Of a stretch of 14,225 nt of DNA, positions 1 to 7,616 are shown piece by piece (within the stretch, counting starts at the first letter, position 1; each line of letters starts with the position of its first letter). This DNA comes from REEP01 sp964603915 (GTDB taxonomy: Bacteria > Pseudomonadota > Alphaproteobacteria > Rhodospirillales > Defluviicoccaceae): assembly GCA_964603915.1 (NCBI GenBank), contig CAZRWU010000075.1, positions 1 through 14,225 on the forward strand, in the 5' to 3' direction. The notes under the pieces are model-generated. The model saw only the letters and a program-made list of their open reading frames with translations, was not told the DNA's origin and made no database searches. The translations under genes and the position numbers were made by a program.

Positions 1-179
1 CGCTCACCACCCAGCACTACCCGATGCTCAAGCGCAACCTCATCTACACCGCCGTTACCAGAGGCCGGCGGCTCGTCGTCATCGTCGGCCAGAAGAAGGC
101 GCTGGCGATCGCGGTCAAGGGCAAGCAGACGAGGCGGCGGTGGTCGAAGCTGAAGGAGTGGCTGGAGTCGGATCGTTAG
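1..179 (+). CDS. RecD-like ATP-dependent DNA helicase, C-terminal end (partial)
   Basis: Only the last 58 codons are present, read from base 3 to the TAG at 177-179; the rest lies upstream of the window. The visible peptide contains NLIYTAVTRGRRLVVIVG followed by a basic QKKALAIAVKG stretch. This is the UvrD-like C-terminal helicase segment (motif VI, with the arginine of the YTAVTRG signature) typical of superfamily 1 RecD/TraA-type helicases, which unwind DNA using ATP. The short charged tail ending in KLKEWLESDR matches the way short alphaproteobacterial RecD-like helicases end. It converges on the DUF72 gene with a gap of only about 28 bp. Family assignment rests on this C-terminal signature alone, so the exact subfamily and the N-terminal domains are unknown. 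Confidence 0.72.
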   Translation, partial: LTTQHYPMLKRNLIYTAVTRGRRLVVIVGQKKALAIAVKGKQTRRRWSKLKEWLESDR

Positions 180-207
180 GGACAGGCCGCAGCGCGCTTG
201 ATCTGTT

Positions 208-1161
208 TCACGGCTGGCCGGCCAACAGCTCAGCGAGCTGGCGGGCGTTACGAACGCCGTAATCACCGTAGCAGTTGTTCATCAGCACGTGCACCTGCTC
301 GGCATGTTCGGCGAGACTGCGGATGAGGGCGACCCAGCTTTTCAATTCATCTTCCGTGTAAAGATAGCGGAACCGTTCGGCGACGCTCATGTTCGGCTTC
401 CCATATGTCTCGGCGTTTTGGCCATGGAAGCGGACAACGGCAAGAGGGCTGGTGGATGCGACAACTGGCGGCGTCGACGAGGGAAATCCCTGCGGTTCAT
501 CGACAACGACATAGGCGAAACCCAGCTCTTCTAAAAGAGAAAGCGTTTGTGCGCGGTAGTTCTCGGTCATCCAGCCGCCGCCGCGGAACTCGACCGCGAT
601 CGGCCAGTCGCTGCGCTCACGTAGCCGTTTCAGGTAAGCGACGTGACCACGACGCGCCGTGAACCAGGGAGGAAACTGGAACAACATGCAGCCAAGTTTG
701 CCGGCCGCCACTAAAGGCGCGAGCGCTTGCATTTGCATTTCCCAGGCCAGGGTTCGCAGTTCCTCCGGCACGTCGCGCAAATAAACCCGCGACTTCTCCT
801 CGGCAATGGAGGCGGGCAAGAGCGCCTTGATGGCGCTCGGCAAGCGCTTGACCTCCACGGGATGGTGGGTGAACAAGCCGAACGCCTTAATGTTGAACAG
901 AAAGGCGGGCGGCGTTCGCGCCACCCAGAGCTGGGCATTGCGCTCCGAAGGCAGAGCGTAATACGTTGAGTCGACCTCGACGATGGGAAACTGACTGGCG
1001 TAAAAGGCGAGGCGATCGGCGGCGGTTCGCACCTCTTTCGGATAGAACGCGCCTGCGTTGATCAACATGCGATCTGTCCAGCCGCAGGTGCCGTAATAAA
1101 TATTGCCGATCGGCTGGCCCAGCTCGATTGACCGTGGGTAAGCGCTGCGCTGAGACGACAT
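208..1161 (-). CDS. DUF72 (YecE-like) family protein
   Basis: A 317-residue protein of the DUF72 family, a TIM-barrel fold of unknown reaction. Visible family signatures are YYGTCGWTD near residues 22-30, FPIVEVDSTYYALPS at 58-72, FNIKAFGLFTHHP at 89-101, LFQFPPWF at 160-167, AVEFRGGGW at 189-197 and, near the end, HVLMNNCYGDYGVRNA at 291-306, where DUF72 proteins usually have a conserved N-N-x-x-x-D/G patch. The length is at the upper end for the family because of an insertion around residues 119-150. The ATG at 1161 has no strong ribosome-binding site, but it is the first ATG in frame and the signatures start soon after it. There is no signal peptide, so it is probably cytoplasmic. Proposed links to nucleic-acid or metal-dependent chemistry are unproven for this family. 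Confidence 0.9.
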   Translation of the reverse strand: MSSQRSAYPRSIELGQPIGNIYYGTCGWTDRMLINAGAFYPKEVRTAADRLAFYASQFPIVEVDSTYYALPSERNAQLWVARTPPAFLFNIKAFGLFTHHPVEVKRLPSAIKALLPASIAEEKSRVYLRDVPEELRTLAWEMQMQALAPLVAAGKLGCMLFQFPPWFTARRGHVAYLKRLRERSDWPIAVEFRGGGWMTENYRAQTLSLLEELGFAYVVVDEPQGFPSSTPPVVASTSPLAVVRFHGQNAETYGKPNMSVAERFRYLYTEDELKSWVALIRSLAEHAEQVHVLMNNCYGDYGVRNARQLAELLAGQP

Positions 1162-1443
1162 TTTCTAGGCTACCGTATTCGGCGATGGGCCGTGGAGCCG
1201 CGTCCCGCTTGGCAACAGCGACTGCGCCACGTTTCGCACGAAAGCATCGGAAGCGCGATTGGCGACATGACGATAATCAAGGATGAGGGCCGCGAGAGTA
1301 CGATCTTGGCGGGGCCGCCGCCATGCCGAAATTTTGCATCGGTCTGTTTTCTTCCAGTAGGGCGCCGGGGCGCGCTGCCGTGTTCTGCTAACATATGAAC
1401 CTGAAGGGACGGCCCCACGAAGCTGCCGGCGGCAAGCGTAACG
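1162..1443. other. Divergent intergenic region between the DUF72 and Mut7-C genes
   Basis: These 282 bp separate two divergently oriented genes and should hold both promoters, but I could not find a convincing -35/-10 pair on either strand. On the minus strand the reading frame stays open across the whole stretch and closes with TAG at 1165-1167, four bases before the DUF72 start. Its last 40 or so residues (around LDYRHVANRASDAFVRN) look protein-like, but there is no ATG in that part and no good ribosome-binding site, so I do not call a gene. Confidence 0.4.
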
Positions 1444-1935
1444 ATGGCGAAGGAACCGCGTTTTCTTTGCGACGAGATGCTGACGGGTCTTGGCCGCTGG
1501 CTGCGGATCGCCGGCTACGACACGGCGATCGCCGCGCGCGGCTGCCGTGATCGCGATCTTGTCGAACAGGCGCATGCCGAGGAACGCATCCTGCTGACGC
1601 GGGACCGGCGGCTTGTCGAAACGCGGCGCGCCGCCGACCGGACTGTTGTGCTTGCATGCGACGGTATCGATGCCTGCGCCAAGGAACTGGCGCAGCGTCT
1701 GTCCTTGGATTGGAGCCTCGATCCGCTCAGTCGATGCAGTGTGTGCAACACGCGGCTGAACCTCGCCGATCGCCGGTCGCGGGAGACGCTGCCGCCGCGC
1801 ATCGGCACGTTCGGCGCGACGGTTCATGTCTGTCCTTGTTGCAGCCGGCTGTACTGGGAAGGAAGCCATGTCCGCCGCATCCGCAAGCGGCTGGAGAGCT
1901 TTGCGCGCAAGAGCGAGCATGGCGATCCATGCTGA
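1444..1935 (+). CDS. Mut7-C RNase domain protein with C-terminal zinc ribbon
   Basis: A 163-residue protein matching the Mut7-C family: a PIN-like nuclease domain followed by a Zn ribbon, named after the C terminus of the C. elegans RNase Mut-7. The opening FLCDEMLTGLGRWLRIAGYDT (residues 7-27, with D10 and E11 as likely metal ligands) and RILLTRDRRL at 48-57 (D54 the second acidic site) are the family hallmarks. C98/C101 and C130/C133 form the expected CxxC pairs of the zinc ribbon. The predicted role is RNA cleavage in the cytoplasm; the substrate is unknown. The ATG at 1444 leaves almost no residues before the first conserved strand. The Shine-Dalgarno sequence is weak. The stop codon overlaps a small ORF that leads into the CIA30 gene, suggesting cotranscription. 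Confidence 0.85.
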   Translation: MAKEPRFLCDEMLTGLGRWLRIAGYDTAIAARGCRDRDLVEQAHAEERILLTRDRRLVETRRAADRTVVLACDGIDACAKELAQRLSLDWSLDPLSRCSVCNTRLNLADRRSRETLPPRIGTFGATVHVCPCCSRLYWEGSHVRRIRKRLESFARKSEHGDPC

Positions 1936-2054
1936 TACATGGCCTGCCGGGCCCGGATCATCCGCTCCTGATACGATCACGGTTTGCATGGACGGCCGCC
2001 GGTTTTTTCTTGCGCCGATTACCGGTGGCGCTGTTTGCTGTGTGGAATCCGTGA
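1929..2054 (+). CDS. Possible 41-codon ORF bridging the Mut7-C and CIA30 genes
   Basis: The ATG at 1929 overlaps the last codons of the Mut7-C gene, whose TGA is at 1933-1935. The frame runs to a TGA at 2052-2054 that overlaps a GTG at 2051, a candidate start of the CIA30 gene (GTGA overlap). The 41-residue product begins MLIHGLPGPDHPLLIRSR, then has a moderately hydrophobic, tryptophan- and phenylalanine-rich stretch (roughly residues 19-39) with three arginines, and no known domain. The overlapping stop/start arrangement on both sides is what translational coupling would look like. An alternative is that this is untranslated leader, or that the CIA30 protein starts earlier in its own frame (ATG at 1919 or 1988). 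No clear ribosome-binding site is visible. Confidence 0.3.
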   Translation: MLIHGLPGPDHPLLIRSRFAWTAAGFFLRRLPVALFAVWNP

Positions 2055-2584
2055 CGATGACGAGGACCGGCAACGTGCTGCTTGTGGACGATTTTGTGCG
2101 CGACGATCTGGTCTCCAGGCTAGGCACGGCTTGGCGCGGCGTCAGCGATCGGGTGATGGGGGGTATCTCACAGGAAACCGTCGCTCTGACCACGATCGAT
2201 GGTCGCCGTGCCTTAAGACTCAGCGGTGAAGTTCGGTTGGAGAACAACGGCGGATTTATTCAAGCGGGGATCGATCTGGCGCCCGCAAGGCAGACGCTCG
2301 ACGCTTCCGGATACCGTGGCGTGGTCCTGATCGCGCGCGGCAACGGCGAGAGCTACGGCGTCCACCTCCGAACGCCTCTGTGCATTCGCCCCTGGCAGTC
2401 GTTCCGGGCAGGTTTTGTCGCCGGTCCCGAATGGCGGGAAATCCGGCTGTCGTTCGGGCAATTTACGCCTTACCGGCTGACCGCGTTGCTCGACATCCGA
2501 TATCTGCGCCGGTTTAGCTTGGTCGCCATCGGCCGCGCTTTCCGCGCTGATCTCGCCGTCAGCGAAATCGGTTTCTTTGAATGA
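2051..2584 (+). CDS. CIA30 family protein (NADH:ubiquinone oxidoreductase intermediate-associated protein 30 domain)
   Basis: About 177 residues, almost all of it one CIA30 domain, a beta-sandwich related to carbohydrate-binding folds. The eukaryotic relative (NDUFAF1) helps assemble respiratory complex I; the role of the bacterial members is not established. Signatures seen are LLVDDF near the N terminus, WRGVSDRVMGGIS, RLSGEVRLENNGGFIQ, RGNGESYGVHLRT, PWQSFRAGF, EWREIRLSF and the closing SLVAIGRAFRADLAVSEI. I place the start at GTG 2051 or ATG 2057, because the domain begins within 10 residues and the GTG overlaps the stop of the preceding small ORF. The frame is open further upstream (ATG 1988, 1919), but those extensions look unlike the family. 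Soluble, no signal peptide seen. It converges on the GGDEF-EAL gene with 34 bp between stops. Confidence 0.85.
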   Translation: MTMTRTGNVLLVDDFVRDDLVSRLGTAWRGVSDRVMGGISQETVALTTIDGRRALRLSGEVRLENNGGFIQAGIDLAPARQTLDASGYRGVVLIARGNGESYGVHLRTPLCIRPWQSFRAGFVAGPEWREIRLSFGQFTPYRLTALLDIRYLRRFSLVAIGRAFRADLAVSEIGFFE

Positions 2585-2618
2585 CCCAAAGTTGGTGAAT
2601 GATTGCGGCGGCCCTATC

Positions 2619-5144
2619 TTATACGGGGCGATGTGCGCTGGCGTTGCTGCGAAGCATCATGGCGAGCTTGTGCTGCGACAACGGGCCGCTCAGGTAATAC
2701 CCTTGCGCATAGTCGCACCCGTGCGCCGTCAGGAAGGCTAGTTGTTGCTGGTTTTCGACGCCCTCCGCCGTCACTTTGACTCCCAAGCTTTCCCCTAACG
2801 CGATGAGCGCGCAAACCAGCATCTCCGCACGGCCGCTCTCGCCGAGTTCTTCGATAAAGGACTTATCGATTTTCACTTTGTCGACCGGCAAGCTGCGCAG
2901 CCTGCTGAGGCTTGAGTAGCCGGTGCCGAAGTCGTCGATTGAAATGCTCACCCCAAGCGCGCTGAGGCGAGTCAGCATCGCGACGGCCTCGCCGATTCCG
3001 GATGGCATGAAGAACTGTTCGGTCACCTCGATTTCCAGCCAATCGAGCGCGTACGGCGTATGCGCGGCGACGTCGTTGACGAGAGAAATCAGATCTCCAC
3101 GAAGGCACTGGTTCAACGACACGTTCATGGCGATGAATATTGGCGGCAACCCTGCTTCCCTCCACTCCTGCATTTGCATCGCCACACGTTCGAGAATCCA
3201 GCGCCCCATCGGCAGGATCAACCCCGTTGCTTCCGCGATCGGAATGAAAGCATCGGGCATCAATAATCCGCGCTGCGGGTGCCGCCACCGTATCAACGCT
3301 TCGGTGCCGACAAGGCAACCGCTCGGCAAATCGAAGAGCGGCTGATACTCCAGATACAATTCATCGCGATCGAGCGCATGTCGCAGATCGTGCTCGATCG
3401 CCTTGCGAGCTTCGATCCGTTCCGCCATGTCCGCCGCGTAGAACTTATGGGTGTTGCGTCCTTCCATCTTGGCGCGGTAGAGGGCGAGATCGGCGGTCCG
3501 CAAAAGACCGTCGACATCGCTGGCGTCACGGGGGCTGATCGTGATGCCGATGCTGGCGCCGACGTAAAGGTCGTGACCATCGACGAAGAATGGCGCAGAG
3601 AGGTGGCAGACCACTTTCTGCGCGATGGACGCGGCATCATCCTCGCAACGAAGATCCGTCAAGATGACGGCGAACTCATCGCCGCCGAGGCGAGCGGGAG
3701 CGTCCGATGCGCGCAGGCACGCCTTCAAGCGGGCAGCGACGGCTGTCAGAAGTCGATCTCCCGTCGGATGTCCCAAGGTGTCATTGACGTCCTTGAAGTG
3801 ATCGAGATCAATGACCAGCAAGGCGCAAATCTGCCGTGAGCGCTTCGTTCTGATCAGTTCCTGGTGAAGGTGCATACGGAACAGGGCCCGGTTGGGCAGG
3901 CCGGTCAACGGGTCCTGGAGCGCCAGTTGCTGGATTTCCTGCTCGGCCCGCTTTCTCTCGATCGCCGCCGCGAGAACGTTCGCGATCGACGTCAAGAAGC
4001 CGATGTCATGTGGAGAAAACTGCCGTAAGGCGCGATCGACCGCGATCAACGAGCCAAACGGACCGCTCTGCCCGGCAATCGCCACTTCCGCGGTCTTTGT
4101 CGCGTCGCAAGATTGGTCCCGGGGATTGGTCGCAGTATTGAGGGGCTCGTCCTTTTCTTCGCCATGAAAGGCAGTTTGAGGGTGATCAGCGAGACTCTGC
4201 GCCGCATGGTATGAAAGTTCCGCCTCCAATCCGCTTGCGGCCCGCACCAACCGCGTCGGTGGATCGCCGGCGTGCTCAATGACCGCCGCGCTGACGACGG
4301 AGAGGCGGTCGCGAATAAGGAAGACGGCCCTGCCGAACAACGCATCGAGATCGAATTCGGACAAAGCAAGGCGGCTGAAGTCGGCAAGCGCCGTTTGTCG
4401 CTCCCCGTACTCCGCGAGCGCCATTTCCACGTTCCGCCTTGCGAAGATATCCAAATGCAGCCGCTCGTTGACCTCGGCAAGCTTGGCCGTCCGCTCGGCG
4501 ACGCGACCTTCAAGAGACTGGATCAGATCCGCATTCTCCAAACGGCGCCGGATGGACTCCGTCAGCCAGCGGTTCGCGCGTCGACCCAACATACTGAGCC
4601 CGAACAAGTACATGAGGCAGGCGGCGAGCATCACGAGATGGACCCCGTCTCCTTCCAAAGCAAGACGGGTGCAAAACGGAATGACCGATGGAAAGAGATA
4701 CACGTAAAAGGCGGGAAGGAAGGAGGTGAGCGAGGAAACGGCGCCGGCGCCCATGCCGCCAAGAATGAAGCCGAGGACCATCAAATAGGTCTCGTTGCCC
4801 TGAGGATAGAACACCAGCCCAGCCGCGCCCCATAGCGCTCCGCTTGCCCCGGATCCCGCAATGGCGACCGCTGCCAGCCATCGGTCGGAGCCCCCGCGGC
4901 TTCGGTGCCAAAGCCATGCGGCTCCTCTTGTGAAAACCATCACCAAAAGAAAACCCCACCAGATCCCGACCAGTTGCGGCGCGTGAACCGAGCAGAAAAT
5001 GGCCGCGATCAAGGTGCCATTGACAAGATTGGCGGCGAGAACGACAGGAGTCGTCGCGAACAGCATCACAAGCTGCTCGCGCTGAACATCTTGAGAAAGG
5101 CGACAAGGTTCGGGATCCGGACTCGCACCGTGAGAACGCCGCAT
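2619..5144 (-). CDS. Membrane-anchored diguanylate cyclase/phosphodiesterase (MASE-like region, GAF-like, GGDEF, EAL)
   Basis: An 841-residue c-di-GMP enzyme. Residues 25-190 hold several hydrophobic segments (about 26-52, 59-80, 88-112, 120-156, 168-186), forming an N-terminal integral membrane sensor. A charged coiled-coil-like helix at 190-250 leads to a GAF-like domain at about 250-396. The GGDEF domain (about 405-570) has an intact GGDEF at 487-491 and an RASD inhibitory I-site at 478-481, exactly five residues before it. The EAL domain (about 580-835) keeps EAL at 615-617, MNVS at 673-676, EVTE at 706-709, DDFGTGYSS at 737-745, AEGVE at 793-797 and QGY at 814-816. Both synthesis and hydrolysis of c-di-GMP are therefore possible from sequence, and which dominates cannot be read. 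The ATG at 5144 has a GAGGGG Shine-Dalgarno sequence about 5 bases upstream. It stands alone on this strand, 196 bp from the ferric reductase gene. Confidence 0.93.
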   Translation of the reverse strand: MRRSHGASPDPEPCRLSQDVQREQLVMLFATTPVVLAANLVNGTLIAAIFCSVHAPQLVGIWWGFLLVMVFTRGAAWLWHRSRGGSDRWLAAVAIAGSGASGALWGAAGLVFYPQGNETYLMVLGFILGGMGAGAVSSLTSFLPAFYVYLFPSVIPFCTRLALEGDGVHLVMLAACLMYLFGLSMLGRRANRWLTESIRRRLENADLIQSLEGRVAERTAKLAEVNERLHLDIFARRNVEMALAEYGERQTALADFSRLALSEFDLDALFGRAVFLIRDRLSVVSAAVIEHAGDPPTRLVRAASGLEAELSYHAAQSLADHPQTAFHGEEKDEPLNTATNPRDQSCDATKTAEVAIAGQSGPFGSLIAVDRALRQFSPHDIGFLTSIANVLAAAIERKRAEQEIQQLALQDPLTGLPNRALFRMHLHQELIRTKRSRQICALLVIDLDHFKDVNDTLGHPTGDRLLTAVAARLKACLRASDAPARLGGDEFAVILTDLRCEDDAASIAQKVVCHLSAPFFVDGHDLYVGASIGITISPRDASDVDGLLRTADLALYRAKMEGRNTHKFYAADMAERIEARKAIEHDLRHALDRDELYLEYQPLFDLPSGCLVGTEALIRWRHPQRGLLMPDAFIPIAEATGLILPMGRWILERVAMQMQEWREAGLPPIFIAMNVSLNQCLRGDLISLVNDVAAHTPYALDWLEIEVTEQFFMPSGIGEAVAMLTRLSALGVSISIDDFGTGYSSLSRLRSLPVDKVKIDKSFIEELGESGRAEMLVCALIALGESLGVKVTAEGVENQQQLAFLTAHGCDYAQGYYLSGPLSQHKLAMMLRSNASAHRPV

Positions 5145-5340
5145 CCGATCCCCCTCGACATGTGTTCAAAATCGGGCATGGGACGTGAGCGGCGCACTCG
5201 GGTCTAGATGCATTCCGAGTGTGCTTCCAATATTGTGCCCCGCCCGGGCGTGATCATGCCTCCTTTGGGGTTAGAAGCGCAAGAACAGGACACGCCTCGC
5301 GTCAGCCGTTCCCATGGCGGCGGGGCCTGTTGACAGGAAC

Positions 5341-6663
5341 CTAACGGAACTCGAAATCTTCGAAATGAATGCGATCGCGAGCGACCCCGAGTCGCAGGAA
5401 TTGTCTTTGTAGGTCGGTGGTGAAACGTGTGGGGCCGCACATGAAAATGTCTTTGTCCGCAGGGTCGCCGACATCAGCAGCTTTGAGATGTCCCCGCTCT
5501 TCGGAACAAACCAGTTCGGCCTGCAAGTTCGCGGACTGCGCGGCAATCCGTTCGAATTCTTGATATTGGAAAGCATCGCTCTGGCTGTGAACGCAGTAAT
5601 AGAACTTTACCTTATACCTGCTGTCCTGCGCTTTCTGTATATGGCGCGCCCAGCTCAGAAACGGCGCCACGCCGACACCCGCCGCGATCCATATCTGCTG
5701 GGGCGATCCCGTCCTGTAATTGAAGCGCCCATAGGGTCCCTCTACTTTGGCGCGTGCCCCGCTTCGAAGGCTTCGGTACAGGTCTTCCGTGAAATCGCCC
5801 AGCGCCTTGACCGTGAGATGAATATCCTTTTGTTCCGGGACGGTGCAGATCGTGAAAGGGTGCGATTCACGTGAAAGTCCTTCTTGATAGAAGGTGACGA
5901 AAACAAACTGGCCGGGAGCGAAGGCAATAGCCTCGCGGCGCGGCGAAAGCTCGATCTGGAGGACCTTGTCGCTGAGCTTTCTGACGGTCTCGACCGCATA
6001 CATTTGTCGTCTGGAAATAACAGGTAGAACAATAAGCTTGTATAAGAACGAAATAATACCGAGCGCCGCCAAAGTTACCATATAATACCATAGCAGGGAA
6101 TCCTGCGTGATTGCGACAGGGCGGCCCGGTGTGCTCTCCACGGTCAGCATGTGGATCGCGCCAATAATGAGAACCAAGCCCAGGAACTTATGCGATATCT
6201 TCCACTTGTCGTAGGGGATTTTGATGAACAGCGTGACGACCATGAGCGGGACCATGAGCCAGAAGGCATAGGCGCCGAGGTCGACGGCGAGTCTTTCATG
6301 AGTTGGGAACAAGTAGAGGATGGCCCTGCCAAAGTCGTCCGGAATAAACCTGAGGGCGTGGGCCAACGGATGGACGAGCAAAAGGACAAATGCCGTTTGA
6401 CCCAGTTGATGATGGACCCGGTACATTTTATCGAGTCCGCCAAAATAGGCCTCCAGGAAGCGCGCCCGCGAGGAGAGGATGAAGGCGATGGACAACATGG
6501 CCATGCCCAAAAGCCCGGAAGTCTGACCGGCATAAATGAGGCCTGCATTCTCATAAAAGCGGCGGCCGTGCGGTTCCGCCGATCCGGTCAAGAGCCATAG
6601 AAGAAGAGGAAGGAGAGCAGCGCTCCAAACGAGCAAACTGCCCACACTACGTTTCCGGATCAA
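5341..6663 (-). CDS. Ferric reductase-like transmembrane flavohaem oxidoreductase (NOX/FRE-type)
   Basis: A 440-residue protein with an N-terminal ferric-reductase-type membrane domain (hydrophobic segments at about 8-26, 42-63, 89-105, 130-147, 157-173, 190-213) and a ferredoxin-reductase-like cytoplasmic half. The haem-ligand histidines fit two pairs, H85/H98 and H158/H171, each 13 residues apart as in the FRE/NADPH-oxidase family. The FAD site is SHPFTICTVP (267-276); EGPYGRF lies at 308-314; NAD(P) binding is shown by GVGVAPFLSW (329-338) and FMCGP (407-411). It should pass electrons from cytosolic NAD(P)H across the membrane to a metal or oxygen acceptor. The start is TTG at 6663, supported by AAGAGG six bases upstream. 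Parts are strikingly AT-rich (20 of 60 bases GC in 6001-6060), unlike the neighbouring genes. It lies downstream of two EF-hand genes on the same strand. Confidence 0.9.
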   Translation of the reverse strand: MIRKRSVGSLLVWSAALLPLLLWLLTGSAEPHGRRFYENAGLIYAGQTSGLLGMAMLSIAFILSSRARFLEAYFGGLDKMYRVHHQLGQTAFVLLLVHPLAHALRFIPDDFGRAILYLFPTHERLAVDLGAYAFWLMVPLMVVTLFIKIPYDKWKISHKFLGLVLIIGAIHMLTVESTPGRPVAITQDSLLWYYMVTLAALGIISFLYKLIVLPVISRRQMYAVETVRKLSDKVLQIELSPRREAIAFAPGQFVFVTFYQEGLSRESHPFTICTVPEQKDIHLTVKALGDFTEDLYRSLRSGARAKVEGPYGRFNYRTGSPQQIWIAAGVGVAPFLSWARHIQKAQDSRYKVKFYYCVHSQSDAFQYQEFERIAAQSANLQAELVCSEERGHLKAADVGDPADKDIFMCGPTRFTTDLQRQFLRLGVARDRIHFEDFEFR

Positions 6664-6945
6664 TTGCGGCCTCTTTCGTATGAGCTCTTTCTTTGACCCG
6701 CCACAAGCCGGCGCAACCTACCATCCGGAGACAGTCGCGGTCGGCGGCCGCTCATCGCTTTCAGGCCAAAGGAGTCGGCGCCTTCATTGCAATCGCAGAA
6801 GCGAGGGCGGAGAGTGAACCCGAAGCAATGAACTTTCTCCTCCGCGCGGAGGCTCAACTGCCTCGCGGCTCAGTCCAGGCTCGGTTCACCCACCGCACCG
6901 TCCGGTTTCAACCTAGCCCACAGTGGGCATCGCGTCTCAGATGTT
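6664..6945. other. Intergenic region between the EF-hand gene and the ferric reductase gene
   Basis: These 282 bp contain no convincing gene; open frames here are short and rich in Arg/Ser, as expected of chance frames. Two perfect symmetric sequences stand out. CCTCCGCGCGGAGG at 6839-6852 is a loopless palindrome. GCCCA-CAG-TGGGC at 6916-6928 is a short hairpin 18 bp past the EF-hand stop codon. Neither is followed by a T-run in the direction of transcription, so I do not call an intrinsic terminator. The ferric reductase could be read through from the EF-hand gene or have its own promoter. Confidence 0.45.
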
Positions 6946-7566
6946 CTAGCGGTTCTGGCCCCCCGGTCCCATGCCCTGACCTTGACCACTGCCCGGTCCC
7001 ATGCCTTGGCCCTGACCGCCCCCGGGTCCCATGCCCTGACCCTGACCGCCTCCGGGTCCCATGCCCTGACCTTGACCGCTGCCGGGTCCCATGCCCTGAC
7101 CGCCGCCTCGGGATCCGCGACCGCGCTTCTGAGCAAGTTCATCCTGTGTAATGACGCCATCGCCGTCACTGTCCAGCCAAGCGAACTGGCGTTCAGCAGA
7201 GCTTCTCAGTTCTTCCTGGGTGAGAACGCCATCGTTGTTGGCGTCGAGCCGATTGAAGCGAGCCTCGGCGCGGTCGGTGCGGTATCCCTGGCTTGGGCGT
7301 GTTTCAAGCCAGCGCTCAAGGGTCACTTCCCCCGTTCCACCCGTGTCAGCGGCCGCAAAGCGAGATTCATGCGCGGCGAGGAACTCCTCACGAGTCACCT
7401 GCCCATCGTTGTTCGTGTCGAACCACTTCAGCATCATCTGGCCTTTTTTACCGGATCCATATCCCGGTCCGCCACCTTGCGCCTGCCCATCAGAGGGCGA
7501 GAAAGCGCCAAAGCCAAGCGCCAACATCGCGGCAAAAGCGGTGGCCATCATCGTCTTGTTTGTCAT
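6946..7566 (-). CDS. Exported EF-hand protein with Gly/Gln/Met repeat tail
   Basis: A 206-residue protein with an N-terminal signal peptide (basic MTNK, then a hydrophobic core to about residue 22, cleavage probably near residues 25-30), so it is likely periplasmic or secreted. Four EF-hand loops follow: DTNNDGQVTREE (50-61), a degenerate DTGGTGEVTLER (74-85) lacking the usual acidic residues at positions 3 and 5, DANNDGVLTQEE (108-119) and DSDGDGVITQDE (132-143). Three should bind Ca2+. After a basic linker, residues 156-204 are a tandem repeat of GQGMGPG-(S/G)-GQ, contributing five methionines and no cysteine. I choose ATG 7566 over the GTG at 7569 because AAGGA lies 8 bases before the ATG. 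It sits between a second EF-hand gene and the ferric reductase, all on the same strand. The promoter region carries repeated octamers. Confidence 0.88.
   Translation of the reverse strand: MTNKTMMATAFAAMLALGFGAFSPSDGQAQGGGPGYGSGKKGQMMLKWFDTNNDGQVTREEFLAAHESRFAAADTGGTGEVTLERWLETRPSQGYRTDRAEARFNRLDANNDGVLTQEELRSSAERQFAWLDSDGDGVITQDELAQKRGRGSRGGGQGMGPGSGQGQGMGPGGGQGQGMGPGGGQGQGMGPGSGQGQGMGPGGQNR
6955..7101 (-). repeat. 30-bp tandem repeat (minisatellite) inside the EF-hand gene
   Basis: About 4.9 copies of a 30-bp unit encode GQGMGPG-(S/G)-GQ in register with the reading frame. Copies differ by a few bases, mostly at third positions and at the Ser/Gly codon. On the coding strand the array is full of GGG runs (CAGGG, ATGGG, CCCGGGGG), giving it G-quadruplex-forming potential and making copy-number change by slippage likely. 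Because the unit is a multiple of three, copy-number changes would lengthen or shorten the tail without a frameshift. Confidence 0.9.
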
Positions 7567-7616
7567 CACAGCATTCCTTCCGAATCATTCGACCACCCGG
7601 TCGATCTGAAACGCAA

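Noticed and set aside
1165..2247. A 360-codon minus-strand frame
   Set aside because: Most of it lies antisense to the Mut7-C and CIA30 genes, both of which have clear family motifs; its peptide is Arg/Ser/Pro-rich with no recognisable domain.
3279..3839. A 186-codon plus-strand frame with a fairly normal composition
   Set aside because: It is antisense to the GGDEF and EAL regions, whose catalytic motifs are intact, so it is a shadow of that gene.
6839..6852. CCTCCGCGCGGAGG as an intrinsic terminator
   Set aside because: It has no loop and no T-run follows on either strand.
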